64,000 bases of DNA from Spirochaetales bacterium (GCA_027306915.1 DAHUYW010000002.1:62250-126249), one strand, 5' to 3'. Positions 24,739 through 35,963 are shown, counted from the first letter of the stretch. Made by a program: numbers and translations. Notes: generated by a model from the letters alone, not told the origin.

Positions 24739-26100
24739 ATGAAGAAGGTCGTTCGACCCGTTCTTGCAGTCAGTCTGGCTCTCCTCCTACCGCTGTTCGC
24801 CTGGGCAGGCGGTCAGAAAGAGGGCGCAGCTTCAAGCGCGACCAGCGCCTCGGCCGGGCCCACAAAAATCGTCTTGTGGGATTTCTTGAGTGGCGGTGAC
24901 GGTGTGCGGTGGACGCAGATCCTTAACGATTTCAACTCCAGCCAGAACAAATTGGAGGTCGATCACACAACCCTCACGTGGGGTGATCCCTTCTACACGA
25001 AAGTCCACACCGCGATCATCGCCGGTCAGACCCCCGACGTCATGACCTACCATCTTTCGCACTTCCCGGCAGGGATCAAGGCCGGTGACCTGCGGCCGTT
25101 CACCGAGGCGGAGCTGCAGACCGTCGGGCTCTCCTACAATGATTTCAATCCGGTGTTGGTGAAGCGCTCGCTCGAGATCAGCAAGGCCTACGGAACGGCG
25201 GGGGATCTCTACGGCGTTCCCCTCGACGCTCACACCTTCGTTCTCTACTACAACAAGGATATCCTGAAGCAGGCCGGTCTCCTCGGCTCCGACGGAACCC
25301 CCTTGGCGGCGATCACGGGAGTCGACAACCTCACGGCTGCGCTCCAAAAGCTCAAGAGCATGACCGGTACCGCGCCGCTCGGCCTGTCCTCGGCGAATGA
25401 TCCGGCTTCGGTCTGGCGCATGTGGTACACCCTCTTTGAGCAGCTGGGCGGCGGCGAGCTCGCGAAAGCCGGCCAGCTCAACCTCGGCACCCTCGATTCA
25501 ATAGGCGCCAAGGCCCTCCAGACGATGGTGGATTGGACTCAACAGGGCCTGATGACGGCGAACATCTCCTACGCCGCGGACGTGGCGCTCTTCACCTCCG
25601 GCAAGTCCGCCTTCATGGCGAACGGCAACTGGGAAGTCCCGACCATGGTCGACGCTCAGAAGAAGGGCACCCTCCCCTTCAGCTACGGGGTCATGGCCTT
25701 CCCGCAGCTCTTCAACAACCGCGACACCTGGGCGGATTCCCACAACATCTCGATCCCGAACAACACCAAGACCCCGATCTCCCCGGCTATGCTCCATGAT
25801 GTCCTGACGCTTATCGCCTACATCGAGCACCATGCGATCATCTGGGCGGGCGGCGGGCACCTTCCGGCGTACCTCCCTGTCCTCAATAGCAGCGAGCTTG
25901 CGCACATGGTTCCGAACGACGAGTACAGCGTTCAGGCCGCGAAGGACGCCACCTTCGAGCCGATCAGCACGGTTTTCGGCGTCGGCAACCCCGCCTTGGA
26001 CGCGGTCGGCAACTTCTTCACTCCTGCTCTTACCGGCCAGCTATCGGTCAGCGATGCGATCGCCAAGTTCAAGGCGCAGCTTGAGAGCTACGCGCAATAA
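24739..26100 (+). CDS. ABC transporter sugar-binding protein (arabino-oligosaccharide locus)
   Basis: A 453-residue extracellular solute-binding protein, family 1. The signal peptide (KKVVRPVLAVSLALLLPLFA) is followed by WAGGQKEG, the spirochaete pattern seen on three such proteins here. Mature-domain marks are IVLWDFLSGGDGVRW, FNSSQNKLEVDH and GVPLDAHTFVLYYNKDILKQ, and a later GKSAFMANGNWEVP. The start ATG 24739 has GGAGG 9 nt upstream; a frame extending to 24622 is unsupported. It binds a sugar and delivers it to the permeases encoded downstream. Two arabinan hydrolases in the same run suggest arabinose oligosaccharides as ligands. Confidence 0.92.
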   Translation: MKKVVRPVLAVSLALLLPLFAWAGGQKEGAASSATSASAGPTKIVLWDFLSGGDGVRWTQILNDFNSSQNKLEVDHTTLTWGDPFYTKVHTAIIAGQTPDVMTYHLSHFPAGIKAGDLRPFTEAELQTVGLSYNDFNPVLVKRSLEISKAYGTAGDLYGVPLDAHTFVLYYNKDILKQAGLLGSDGTPLAAITGVDNLTAALQKLKSMTGTAPLGLSSANDPASVWRMWYTLFEQLGGGELAKAGQLNLGTLDSIGAKALQTMVDWTQQGLMTANISYAADVALFTSGKSAFMANGNWEVPTMVDAQKKGTLPFSYGVMAFPQLFNNRDTWADSHNISIPNNTKTPISPAMLHDVLTLIAYIEHHAIIWAGGGHLPAYLPVLNSSELAHMVPNDEYSVQAAKDATFEPISTVFGVGNPALDAVGNFFTPALTGQLSVSDAIAKFKAQLESYAQ

Positions 26101-26130
26101 GATATCTGCTATACTACTGGCACAATAAGA

Positions 26131-26155
26131 AAGGGCCCCACTTCGTGGGGCCCTT
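26131..26155 (+). terminator. Intercistronic hairpin (attenuator / mRNA stabiliser)
   Basis: A perfect 11-bp stem (26131-26141 with 26145-26155) and 3-nt loop between binding protein and permease genes, with no T run. Hairpins in this place commonly keep binding-protein mRNA more abundant than permease mRNA. Confidence 0.65.
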
Positions 26156-26197
26156 CGCTGTGAGATCGCATCAACATCATCCGAAAGGGGGAGTGAT

Positions 26198-27121
26198 ATG
26201 ACCCCAAACGTCGAGATCGCTGACCCTGCACCCCGGGTGCCGGTCCATCGCGCGGGCCGCAAGATCCAGTCAGTAAGCTGGCGAACGATCGTTCTTCTCG
26301 TCGCCCCGTTCACGATCGTCTATCTGCTGTTCCTCATCTATCCGACCATTCGCGTTATCGAGCTCAGCTTCACAAACTCGGACATCGCCGGCGTCGGGCA
26401 CTTCATCGGCGGCCGGAACTACCAGCTTTTGATGAAAGATCCGCTGTTCTGGGCCTCATTGTGGCACACGATCTACTTCATCATCCTTACCGTCGTTCCC
26501 AACACGCTCGTTGGACTGGTCTTCGGGCTCATGGTCGTCCGCCTGAAGCGGCTCCGCAACACCGCGCTCGCCCTTTTCTTTCTTCCCTACATCCTCCCGG
26601 TCAGCGTTGTGACCCAGATCTGGCTGTGGATTCTGGATCCGAATTTCGGGATCATCAACTTCCTCACAGGGCTGAAGATTAACTGGTTCTCGGTGGCCGC
26701 CTCGGCGATGCCCGCAGTTGCCTTCGTCACGATTTGGTGGACCGTAGGCTTCAACATCCTGCTTTTCATCGCAGGGCTCGAGGCGATTCCGCGCGAATAC
26801 TATGAGGCCGCCGCGCTCGACGGAGCAGGGGGCGGCTTCCGAGCCTTTCGCTACATCACGTGGCCGCTCCTGTGGCCCGTGACCTCGCTCGTGCTTCTCC
26901 TCCAGCTCATTGCCCAGTGGCAGATCTTCAACCAGGTCTACCTGCTCACCGCCGGAGGACCCTACAACTCCACCATCGTTGTCCTCCAATACATGTACGT
27001 CCGGGCCTTCCAGCAACAGCAGGGAGGATATGCCTCGGCGATCTCGGTGGTGCTGTTCGTCATCATCCTCATCACCTCGCTCGTCTATCTCCGCTTTGTT
27101 CGGTTGAGGGGGAACACATGA
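26198..27121 (+). CDS. ABC sugar permease, MalF-type
   Basis: A 307-residue inner-membrane permease with six predicted helices, beginning near 28 (RTIVLLVAPFTIVYLLFLIY). The cytoplasmic EAA loop reads YYEAAALDGAGGGFRAFRYI (about 205-225), which contacts the ATPase. It has the MalF-type TNSDIAGVGHFIGGRNY after helix 1. GGGGGAG lies before ATG 26198. Its stop overlaps the next permease start (ATGA). It forms the membrane channel with the MalG-type partner. Confidence 0.93.
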   Translation: MTPNVEIADPAPRVPVHRAGRKIQSVSWRTIVLLVAPFTIVYLLFLIYPTIRVIELSFTNSDIAGVGHFIGGRNYQLLMKDPLFWASLWHTIYFIILTVVPNTLVGLVFGLMVVRLKRLRNTALALFFLPYILPVSVVTQIWLWILDPNFGIINFLTGLKINWFSVAASAMPAVAFVTIWWTVGFNILLFIAGLEAIPREYYEAAALDGAGGGFRAFRYITWPLLWPVTSLVLLLQLIAQWQIFNQVYLLTAGGPYNSTIVVLQYMYVRAFQQQQGGYASAISVVLFVIILITSLVYLRFVRLRGNT

Positions 27122-27954
27122 ACCCGACTCGGAGCAAGCTCTCAATCCTCTCCGTCGCCGCGACCGGGCTGTCGATTGTCATCGGCCTCGCGTGGGTCTT
27201 CCCGGTCTACTGGGCGGTCAATACCTCCTTCAGCGTGCCCGAAAATACGGTGAAGATCCCGCCGATGTGGTTCCCTACCCCGCTGATCCTCAACTCCTTT
27301 GAGTATGTGATCAAGAATACGGCGATAGTGCGCTGGTACCTCAATAGCGTCATCACGTCCGTGGCGGTTGCCGGAAGCGTCATCCTTCTCACCATGATGT
27401 GCGCCTACGCGCTTTCGCAGATCGACTTCAAGGGCAAGCGGGCCCTGTTCGTCGCTTTTCTCGCGGGCTTCATGATTCCGGGAGCAACAAACGTCGTTCC
27501 GCTCTTTTTGTTCCTGAACCACCTGAACATGGTGAACACCTACTGGGGCCTCATCCTTCCGCAGCTCGTCTCTCCGATCGCCGTAGTCATCTACAAGCAG
27601 TTCTTCGACCAGATGCCCCGCGAGCTCACCGACGCGGCGCGCATGGACGGCGCAGGCGAATGGAGGATCCTGTTTCGGATCTTCCTGCCGCTCAACTGGG
27701 GAATAACCTGGGCGCTTGCGATCGTGCTCTTCATCTGGACGTGGAACAACTTCTTCTGGCCCTTCATCATCATCGCATCCAACCACATGATGACGATTCC
27801 GGTGGGAATCACCCAGGTCCAGTCGTGGTTCGGCATAGCTTATCCGCGGGTGATGGCCTCCGCGGTCCTCGCCGGGTTGCCGACTGCAGTTCTCTATCTC
27901 ATCTTCCAACGGCGGGTCGCCCAGGGCGTGGCCATAACGGCCGGCATCAAATAG
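27118..27954 (+). CDS. ABC sugar permease, MalG-type
   Basis: A 278-residue partner permease. Six helices are predicted, with a MalG-like VFPVYWAVNTSF near residue 27 and the EAA loop ELTDAARMDGAGEWRILFRI. The C-terminus ends QRRVAQGVAITAGIK, the usual MalG-type finish. The start is ATG 27118, overlapping the MalF stop; the longer frame from 26860 is antisense-like noise within malF. The GH43 gene begins at the very next base after its stop. Confidence 0.93.
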   Translation: MNPTRSKLSILSVAATGLSIVIGLAWVFPVYWAVNTSFSVPENTVKIPPMWFPTPLILNSFEYVIKNTAIVRWYLNSVITSVAVAGSVILLTMMCAYALSQIDFKGKRALFVAFLAGFMIPGATNVVPLFLFLNHLNMVNTYWGLILPQLVSPIAVVIYKQFFDQMPRELTDAARMDGAGEWRILFRIFLPLNWGITWALAIVLFIWTWNNFFWPFIIIASNHMMTIPVGITQVQSWFGIAYPRVMASAVLAGLPTAVLYLIFQRRVAQGVAITAGIK

Positions 27955-29004
27955 ATGAAGATCACAAAACGCAGCCGCGCACCACACGCGCTGTCGCTCA
28001 CGGGGACGATGCTCATCGTTATCGCGACGTTCCTGGTGTACGGCTGCGCCAGCGTCGCTCCGGTCGACAATGGGCCGCCGGTCGCACCTCTCGCGCTCAC
28101 CGGCGCCCTCCTCGATGTCCACGATCCGAGCAGCATCATCAAGGACGGGAATCGCTACTATCTCTTCTCGACAGGACCGAACATACCCATTCGCTGCTCA
28201 AGCGATCTGCACAGCTGGAAGGATTGCGGCCAGGTGTTCACGACCTGGCCCGACTGGGTCGTTTCCGATATCCCCGCGGCCGACAACATCTGGGCGCCTG
28301 ACATCTCCTACTACGATGGGAGCTATCATCTCTACTTTGCGGTCTCGACCTTCGGGAGCAATCGCTCCGACATCGGGCTGCTCACGAATCCCACCCTCAA
28401 TCCGAAGAACCCCTCCTACCGCTGGGTCGATCGGGGAAAGGTGATCCAATCCATGTCTTTCGACGACTGGAACGCAATCGATCCGAACCTGGTTCTCGAC
28501 GCCAACGGCCAGCCCTGGCTCGCGTTTGGAAGCTTCTGGAGCGGACTCAAGCTGGTAAAGATCGATCCGGCGACCGGAAAACCCGCCCCGGGAGCGCAGA
28601 TCCATTCGATAGCGGAGCGCCCGCAGCCTCCCGATGCGATAGAGGCTTCTTTCATCATCTATCGGGACGGATACTATTATCTCTTCGCCTCCTTCGATTT
28701 CTGCTGCCGCGGGAGCGACAGCACCTACAACATCCGCATCGGACGCTCAAAGGCGATCACCGGTCCGTATGTCGACGAGAGTGGAGTCCCGATGTTGGAA
28801 GGAGGCGGCACTCCGATCGCCGAGGGCGGACCTCGATGGCGTGGACCGGGCGGTGAATCGGTATTTCACGAAAGCGACGATACCTGGTGGCTCATCTACC
28901 ACAGCTACGACGCGAGCCTTGCCGGAGCCCCTACCCTGCGGATCAGCCCCCTGATCTGGAACAGCACGGGATGGCCGCGACCGGTGACGCCAATCGCCAA
29001 GTAG
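27955..29004 (+). CDS. GH43 arabinan endo-1,5-alpha-L-arabinosidase, lipoprotein
   Basis: A 349-residue five-bladed propeller hydrolase. Catalytic residues match GH43 arabinanases: Asp57 (DVHDPSSI, base), Asp176 (NAIDPNLV, pKa modulator) and Glu230 (DAIEASF, acid). APDISYYDGSYHLYFAVSTF and GSFWSGLKLV are typical. A signal peptide ends VYGC, with Cys31 likely lipidated, so the enzyme should be anchored in the envelope and cut arabinan outside the cytoplasm. It starts directly after the permease stop (TAG-ATG), so it is co-translated with the transporter. Confidence 0.92.
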   Translation: MKITKRSRAPHALSLTGTMLIVIATFLVYGCASVAPVDNGPPVAPLALTGALLDVHDPSSIIKDGNRYYLFSTGPNIPIRCSSDLHSWKDCGQVFTTWPDWVVSDIPAADNIWAPDISYYDGSYHLYFAVSTFGSNRSDIGLLTNPTLNPKNPSYRWVDRGKVIQSMSFDDWNAIDPNLVLDANGQPWLAFGSFWSGLKLVKIDPATGKPAPGAQIHSIAERPQPPDAIEASFIIYRDGYYYLFASFDFCCRGSDSTYNIRIGRSKAITGPYVDESGVPMLEGGGTPIAEGGPRWRGPGGESVFHESDDTWWLIYHSYDASLAGAPTLRISPLIWNSTGWPRPVTPIAK

Positions 29005-29026
29005 AAACACTCACCAAGTACCGTGA

Positions 29027-30550
<1,524 letters not shown>

Positions 30551-30567
30551 TTGTCATCCTGACCTAA

Positions 30568-30597
30568 GGCGGGGTGCTGCCAACCGCTCGCCCCGCC
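30568..30597. terminator. Hairpin between convergent abfA and chemoreceptor genes
   Basis: GGCGGGG (30568-30574) pairs with CCCCGCC (30591-30597) across a 16-nt loop. There is no T run, so its action as a terminator is uncertain. Confidence 0.4.
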
Positions 30598-30605
30598 GCA
30601 CCTTC

Positions 30606-32450
30606 CTACTCCGTGCGGAACAGTGCGCTCGCGACGCTCAGGTCCTCGATCCGCTCGGTGGTTTCCTTGCTCACACCCTTCATAGCGTTTACCACTCCGA
30701 GCACGCTCTTCGCCGCCTGATCGATCTCGCGAATCTGCTCCGCCACGCCTTCGGAAATGCTTCGAAGATCCCTCATCGCCTGCTCGATGTTCTTGGTGTG
30801 ATTTCGCATCGCAACCGAGCTCTCCGAAATGCGCCCCGTCACCTCGGAGACCGCGGAGGTAGCCTCGAGCACTCCCGTGCTGCCGGCGGAAAGCTCCTCC
30901 ATGCTCACGAGGATCTCGCTCAAAGCAGCGACGAAGGTGGCCATCTCTGCGCTTGTGGCTTCGAGCGCCTTGTGGCTAGCGTCGCTTTCGGCCGTTGCCT
31001 GTGCGATCTTCGCAGTAATCGACTTAAGCGATGCGCCGATCACCCCGGAGTTCTGCGCAGTCGAGACCGCAAGCTTGTGGATCTCGGCGGCTACCACCGC
31101 GAACCCCTTCCCGGCCTCTCCGGCGTGGGCGCTTTCAATCGCGGCGTTCATGGAAAGGAGATTCGTCTGATCGGAGATGTCGTTGATGATATCGATGACG
31201 CCGAGGATTTGGCCTATCTCCCCGGCTACCGCCCGGATGAGCGCGTTGCTGGAGGCAACCTTCGCCTCCCCCTCTTTTATTACGCGCATGAGCTCATCGG
31301 ATCGCCGCCTGCGCTCCTCGGAGACCTTCGCGACGTTCTTGATCGAGACAGCCATCTCTTCGATCGAGGCGGAGGTTGCCGCCACGGAGCGGATCTGGCT
31401 GTCGAGGTTGTCGCCCAAGACGCCGATCTGCTCGCCGACATCAAGAACGGCATTTACCGACTCGCTTATGGTGGAGTTGAGGGTGAGGATCTGCGACTCA
31501 ATGGCGCTGATGCTGTCACTGATTTGGTTGACCGACGACGCCGAGGACTCCGCTCCCTCCGCGAGCCGCCCGCGCAGCTCCATCATCATATGAGCCGACC
31601 CCTGCACCCGACGGAGAAAGTCCAGGAGGATGTCGAGCACCCCGTTGATGTGGCGGCCGAGCGCCCCTATTTCATCGGAGGCGCGGTCGGTGGTGCGGTT
31701 CGTGAGATCCATCTCGGCTACCCGGCTCATCGCAGACTCGATTTGCGTTACCCGCCTGGCGAGGCGCCCCGCAAAGAAATAGACAAATAGGCCTGCTGCG
31801 ACAATGATGAGGAGCGCAAGAATGACCGCGATCTTGACTCCTGCCGACGTGGTCTGGTCCACCTGCGCTTTAACGTTCGCGGCAATCTCCTGAAGGAGAT
31901 TGTTGTAGCTTTCGCTTGCGAAACTGAACCTGGTTACGCTGCTCATTATCTGGTTCACGTCGTTGACGACATCCGGATCCGACAAGACCGGAGCTCGAGC
32001 CCGGGTGTAGTAGTTGTGCAGCAGCCCTCCACTCAGGATAGAGACGGCCTCGTCGTTCTTGAGAAGGTGGCCGAGGGCGCTCTGCATGTTATCAAGCGGG
32101 AACTTCGTGACCGTCGACCAAAGGCTCACCGCAGACTGCACACGGTCCTTCATTTCACCCGAGAGCCGACCCACCGACGGGTTCCTCGAAAACGATTCAA
32201 GCGAGCTCTCGAAGGCTTTGCGGTCCGTCCGGAGGCTTTCCTGCAGGCTCGTGAGCGAATCCGGCGATACGAGCACTCCGTTTCCTGCGTAGTTGAGCTT
32301 GTAAAATCGATACAGTACGTCGACGGTCGAGCTCTCCAGTCGGCTAAGTGAAATCGAAACGCTGTTGATATACAGGAGAGCGCCGCACAGAATGATGAAC
32401 GCCAGAATCACTGCAAAGACAGCGATGTAGAGCTTCCCACGCAACGACAT
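30606..32450 (-). CDS. Methyl-accepting chemotaxis protein
   Basis: A 614-residue transmembrane chemoreceptor. TM1 is at 7-27 ([20 protein letters not shown]); a helical ligand domain, probably four-helix bundle type, covers about 30-205; TM2 is about 206-228 ([20 protein letters not shown]); a HAMP domain follows to about 282; and the coiled-coil signalling domain has the conserved tip [20 protein letters not shown] and [20 protein letters not shown]. It should feed the CheWS/CheA complex encoded at 55-59 kb. It lies next to the arabinan operon but convergent to it, so a link to that sugar is only suggestive. Confidence 0.95.
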   Translation of the reverse strand: MSLRGKLYIAVFAVILAFIILCGALLYINSVSISLSRLESSTVDVLYRFYKLNYAGNGVLVSPDSLTSLQESLRTDRKAFESSLESFSRNPSVGRLSGEMKDRVQSAVSLWSTVTKFPLDNMQSALGHLLKNDEAVSILSGGLLHNYYTRARAPVLSDPDVVNDVNQIMSSVTRFSFASESYNNLLQEIAANVKAQVDQTTSAGVKIAVILALLIIVAAGLFVYFFAGRLARRVTQIESAMSRVAEMDLTNRTTDRASDEIGALGRHINGVLDILLDFLRRVQGSAHMMMELRGRLAEGAESSASSVNQISDSISAIESQILTLNSTISESVNAVLDVGEQIGVLGDNLDSQIRSVAATSASIEEMAVSIKNVAKVSEERRRRSDELMRVIKEGEAKVASSNALIRAVAGEIGQILGVIDIINDISDQTNLLSMNAAIESAHAGEAGKGFAVVAAEIHKLAVSTAQNSGVIGASLKSITAKIAQATAESDASHKALEATSAEMATFVAALSEILVSMEELSAGSTGVLEATSAVSEVTGRISESSVAMRNHTKNIEQAMRDLRSISEGVAEQIREIDQAAKSVLGVVNAMKGVSKETTERIEDLSVASALFRTE

Positions 32451-32551
32451 CTATGGCTCCTTGAAACCGAGAGATTAATGTTCTCGGCGAGGCCAGCATA
32501 CACCCGCCCACCCCATTCGTCAAAGACGGAGGTCAGGGAAAGAAATCGCTC

Positions 32552-33766
32552 TCACAGGATGCTGCTCAAGGTCGCGCCGTCGGTTGGAAGGTAGCGCCGC
32601 CAGTACTCGACCGACTCCCTCATCGCCCGCTCGATCTCGTAGACGGTCTCGGCGGTCCCCGCGAAGATCTCAAGCGTCAGGTAGATAGCTTCGCACCGCG
32701 GCGGCATTCCGGTCTGCGCCTCGCGGGCGTACGATTGCGCTAGAGAGGCCAGCACGCGCTCCGGTAAGACTATCCCGGCTCGGTTATGCTCCTCCGTGAA
32801 CGGGCGGTGGGAGGAAGAGGCTCCATCGGTCTGCTGCAGGTGGACGATCGGCGAATAGCAGCCGAGCCTTTCCAGCCAGCGGTAGGGATCGGCATCCTCG
32901 CTTCCCGCAAACAAGTAAGGGTGGAGGTCCGCATCGGCCAGGATCTCCGCAATCACCCTTTCCTCGATGCCGTTGCCCCTGCGACCCGAAGCGCCTCCGA
33001 CGACAGCCGCGAACTGCTCGTGGGCGCGGCGAGAGCCGAGCCAAAGGCCGGACGATCGCTCCCCGTTGCGGACGCGCTCCATTGCGGCATGAAGCCCCGA
33101 GGCTGTCGGACGCACATACCGCTTCTGACCGACCTGATGCCCGGTGTCAATCGTGAGGTAGAGCGGAGCACCACGTTTCGCGTACACCGATTCCATGAGA
33201 CTCGCGGCGCCGGGGATCGTCCACGGGATCTGATGCGGGGAGTACATCTGCTCCACGCTGAGCGGACGCGCCCCTTCCTCCTGGCAATATGCGGCCACCT
33301 CGGCGAGCCGCACCGTAAGGTCGTCCTCGGCTGTTCGAAAGCGCTCCGGCTCCTGAAGGGTCGCGTCGGGAAAGGCATGGCAAAAGAAACCTATCCCTGC
33401 CCCAAGCGCTGCCGCCCGCCGCGCCATCGGCTTCAGCCACTCGTTCTGGATATGGTCGCGGACCCTGCGGTCGGTGTGGGCGAGCCCGAGCGTCGTGTAG
33501 GTCCCATGCCCCGAGTAGAGATTGACGACCCGAGCCCCGGTATTCCTGCAGGCCTCGCCCACCTCTTCGGTCCAATCGTCAAGGTAGTCGCTGGTCGTGT
33601 AGAGCGGATCGCACTCGGTGTCCGCGCTCGCCTCGATGCACTGCACTCCCAGGCTCGTGATGAGCTCGGTCCATTCCTTTGGTCGGGTCCAGCGCTTCGA
33701 GGCGAAACAGTTGTCGATCGCAAGGTAAACTCTGGGACCCGTCATCGCACCCGCACCCTCAGCCAT
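32552..33766 (-). CDS. Sugar isomerase/epimerase-like TIM-barrel protein
   Basis: A 404-residue xylose-isomerase-like (AP endonuclease 2) barrel. Likely metal ligands are Glu in LSVEQMYSPHQ, Asp/His in LTIDTGHQVG, His in IVHLQQTDG and Glu in LTLEIFAG. The start ATG 33766 has GGAGG 8 nt upstream; a frame reaching 33916 lacks support. Such enzymes isomerise or epimerise ketoses or sugar phosphates, and I cannot name the substrate. No other sugar gene is in the same transcript, and its 5' end faces hicA across 130 bp. Confidence 0.75.
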   Translation of the reverse strand: MAEGAGAMTGPRVYLAIDNCFASKRWTRPKEWTELITSLGVQCIEASADTECDPLYTTSDYLDDWTEEVGEACRNTGARVVNLYSGHGTYTTLGLAHTDRRVRDHIQNEWLKPMARRAAALGAGIGFFCHAFPDATLQEPERFRTAEDDLTVRLAEVAAYCQEEGARPLSVEQMYSPHQIPWTIPGAASLMESVYAKRGAPLYLTIDTGHQVGQKRYVRPTASGLHAAMERVRNGERSSGLWLGSRRAHEQFAAVVGGASGRRGNGIEERVIAEILADADLHPYLFAGSEDADPYRWLERLGCYSPIVHLQQTDGASSSHRPFTEEHNRAGIVLPERVLASLAQSYAREAQTGMPPRCEAIYLTLEIFAGTAETVYEIERAMRESVEYWRRYLPTDGATLSSIL

Positions 33767-33896
33767 TCGATGTTCCTCCTGTCGGCCTCTTCGGGCGCGC
33801 TTTTCCTTCCGCCCAAGCCTAACCGGCCGCGACGGTTCGGTCCAGTCTGCTGAGGCGCGCGTAGACAAGGAGCTCCAGGCGCTGTACCCTGCCAGG

Positions 33897-34151
33897 GTGG
33901 CACGACGAGAAGACACGCTTCAGGCGCTGCTCAGGGGAACGTCTGACAAGGACATCAACTTCGAAGACTTGCGCGCTCTGTCAGGTTCGCTTGGCTTTCA
34001 GGAGCGTATCCGTGGCGACCACCACATTTTCTCGCACTCCCAAGTGACCGAAATCATCAATATCCGACCCGTCGGCGCCACGGCGAAAGCTAACCAGGTG
34101 CGGCAGGTCCGGAATCTGATCGCGAAATACAAGCTTGGGGAGAACATATGA
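33897..34151 (+). CDS. hicA: HicA-type mRNA interferase toxin
   Basis: An 84-residue protein of the YcfA/HicA family with a double-stranded-RNA-binding-like fold. The catalytic-histidine motif is IRGDHHIFSH; KDINFEDLRALSGSLGF and KANQVRQVRNLIAKYKL complete the family pattern. HicA cleaves mRNA without needing ribosomes. The start is GTG 33897, the first start in the frame, without a ribosome site. TAGACA-17 nt-TACCCT (33862-33890) ends 6 nt before it, so the message may be leaderless. The last 4 nt overlap hicB. Confidence 0.88.
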   Translation: MARREDTLQALLRGTSDKDINFEDLRALSGSLGFQERIRGDHHIFSHSQVTEIINIRPVGATAKANQVRQVRNLIAKYKLGENI

Positions 34152-34357
34152 TCCGATACGAAATCATCATATACTTGAGCAACAAAGACGAAGCGTTCAT
34201 CGCCGAGGTGCCTGAGCTACCGGGCTGCGTCGCGGACGGGCAAACCTACCAGAGCACGATAGAGAATGCCCAAACCGTCATCGAGCAGTGGATTGAGATT
34301 GCGAAGGAACTTGGCTGGTCGATTCCGGAGCCTAGGGGGAGACTCATCTACGCATAG
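34148..34357 (+). CDS. hicB: HicB-type antitoxin (short form)
   Basis: A 69-residue HicB: MIRYEIIIYLSNKDEAFIAE, then VPELPGCVADGQTYQ, the partially degraded RNase H fold that binds HicA. It lacks a C-terminal DNA-binding helix-turn-helix or ribbon, so it may neutralise the toxin without itself repressing the operon. It begins within the hicA end (ATGA), with toxin first and antitoxin second, the usual hicAB order. Ribosome site GGGGAG precedes it inside hicA. Confidence 0.9.
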   Translation: MIRYEIIIYLSNKDEAFIAEVPELPGCVADGQTYQSTIENAQTVIEQWIEIAKELGWSIPEPRGRLIYA

Positions 34358-34386
34358 ACGAGCCCGAACGCAATTCGCCTCAACAA

Positions 34387-34414
34387 GAGGGGCCGCCTTG
34401 CCGGGCGGCTCCTC
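34387..34414 (+). terminator. Hairpin after hicB
   Basis: An 11-bp stem with one G-T pair (34387-34397 with 34404-34414) and loop TTGCC-like, 30 nt after the hicB stop. No T run follows; moderate support as a terminator between hicAB and the convergent pseudogene. Confidence 0.4.
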
Positions 34415-34454
34415 AAGCAAAGCTCACGTCAAATAAAGCCAGCAAGGAATGGGA

Positions 34455-35139
34455 CTACAGCTTGTAGCCGAGCATGAGGGAGAAATCCCAGGTCCAGTAG
34501 CTTGCCGAAGCAGAGACGTTCGTGAAGCCGGCAGCGGTTAACACGTTCTTAAGCGCCGACACAGCATTGTTGTCGGTCGTACTCAACACTTTGAAACCAG
34601 CGAGGATTTCAGGCCGCAGGTAGAGCTTTCCCAATGAAATATCCACGCCCGCGCCACCTTGCAGCCAGAGCTGATTCAGGTCTGTCTGCTCCTGGCCTGT
34701 CAAAGAGGACTTTAGGTTATTGCCGCTCGAGTCTGTGTACGTCAGGTTCAGTAGATATGATGCACCCAGGAGCGGGAAAAGGGTGACCGGACCGACCTAA
34801 AACGGGTACTTGCCATAGGCAGCGATGGAGAGGTAGCTAAGGTTCTGGTTCAAGTTTGTGGTTGTCGCCGAGACGCCGGTCCCCGATTGCGTAATGCTAC
34901 CACCATTGGCGATCAGGTAACCCACGGAGAGCTGCGCGTAGGTCGCGTCGAAAAAGACTGTTGCTTCAAACGGCGTGTAGTTGATCGTTTGTGTCGTGCT
35001 TGTGGTCGTCCCAAGCAAAGACTCTGTGGTCGAGTACGTGTTAGGCCGATACTGACCCGCCCAACCCGACACTCAGATCGATGGCAAAGGCGCCTGCCGC
35101 GACAGACAACAGAGCTAGAATCACTATGAGCTTCTTCAT
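34455..35139 (-). pseudogene. Broken outer-membrane beta-barrel-like protein, paralogue of 35274-35963
   Basis: ATG 35139 with AGGAG opens a signal peptide (KKLIVILALLSVAAGAFA), then the frame meets TAA after GGSVSA near 35042. The homology resumes in the +1 frame (TYSTTESLLGTTTSTTQ... VFFDATYAQLSVGYLIANGG) down to KYPF, where a TAG at 34797-34799 stands exactly where the 50.2-kb paralogue has Lys (KYPFKMGRVVLFPL). Beyond that stop the same frame stays homologous (VGPVTLFPLLGASYLLNL to WDFSLMLGYKL). One frameshift plus one nonsense change make it a pseudogene of about 228 codons. It is a tandem duplicate of the next gene upstream. Confidence 0.88.
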
Positions 35140-35273
35140 ATTGTGTTGCTCCTCTTTTTGAAGTCTGACAGTCGGTACTCCAGTCCGGCTGTTGCTCTAG
35201 TGTAGTTGGCGCAAGCACCGGTCGCAAGGACATTCTTCTTCTCTTCCGCCAGTATCAGGCGACGGCATGCGAC

Positions 35274-35963
35274 CTAGAACTGATATCCAAAAAGCAGATT
35301 GAAATCCCAGGTCCACCACGTAATCGTGGCGGAGGCGTTGCTGTAGCCGTACGATGTCACATAGTTCTCGACTGCCGTGATCGTATTGTTGTCGGTGACG
35401 CTGTGCAACTTGAAGCCGGCGAGCAGCTCCGGTCGCAGGAAGAACCTTCCAAAAGTGAGGTTGACCCCCGCGCCCCCCTTCAGCCACAGCTGGTTCAAAT
35501 CGGCCAGCTGCTGGCTCGTTAACACGGGCTTCAGATTGTTGCCGCTCGTGTCGGTCAGCGTCAGGTTGTAGTCGTACTCGGCGCCGATGAGTGGAAAGAA
35601 ACTGAATCCACCGACGTTGAGGGGAATCTCCAACAGGCCGGAGAACGTGAGATAGCTGTCATTGTAGACGGTACCGGTTCCGAAGCTTAGGGCACCCGTT
35701 TGCGTCGCGCTCTGATTGCCCCCGTTGGCGATCAGATAACCCGCAGCGAGCTGAAAGTAGGTAGCGTCGATAAAGACCTTTGCCTGTATCGGCGTCTGCG
35801 TAAGCGTATACGTGGCACTATCGGTGACGCCGCCCAGCGTACCTGACATCCCTTCGTCAAAGGAAAATGCGGAGGTGGACACGCCGATTCCCGCGCTCAC
35901 GCCGAAAGCGAAAGCGCCGTAGGCGGCAGACAGAAGGATGAAAATCGCACAAAGCCTCTTCAT
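35274..35963 (-). CDS. Exported outer-membrane beta-barrel-like protein
   Basis: A 229-residue protein with a signal peptide (RLCAIFILLSAAYGAFAFGV) and a pattern of alternating strands. Shared marks with the two paralogues are IDATYFQLAAGYLIANGG, FFPLIGAEYDYNL, LNQLWLKGGAGVNLTFGRF, FLRPELLAGFKL and a C-terminal aromatic end (WTWDFNLLFGYQF), a Phe terminus typical of barrel proteins recognised by BamA. I do not recognise a named family. The start has AGGAAGGAG upstream. The upstream regions of this gene and the pseudogene are visibly related, supporting tandem duplication. Function is unknown. Confidence 0.8.
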   Translation of the reverse strand: MKRLCAIFILLSAAYGAFAFGVSAGIGVSTSAFSFDEGMSGTLGGVTDSATYTLTQTPIQAKVFIDATYFQLAAGYLIANGGNQSATQTGALSFGTGTVYNDSYLTFSGLLEIPLNVGGFSFFPLIGAEYDYNLTLTDTSGNNLKPVLTSQQLADLNQLWLKGGAGVNLTFGRFFLRPELLAGFKLHSVTDNNTITAVENYVTSYGYSNASATITWWTWDFNLLFGYQF

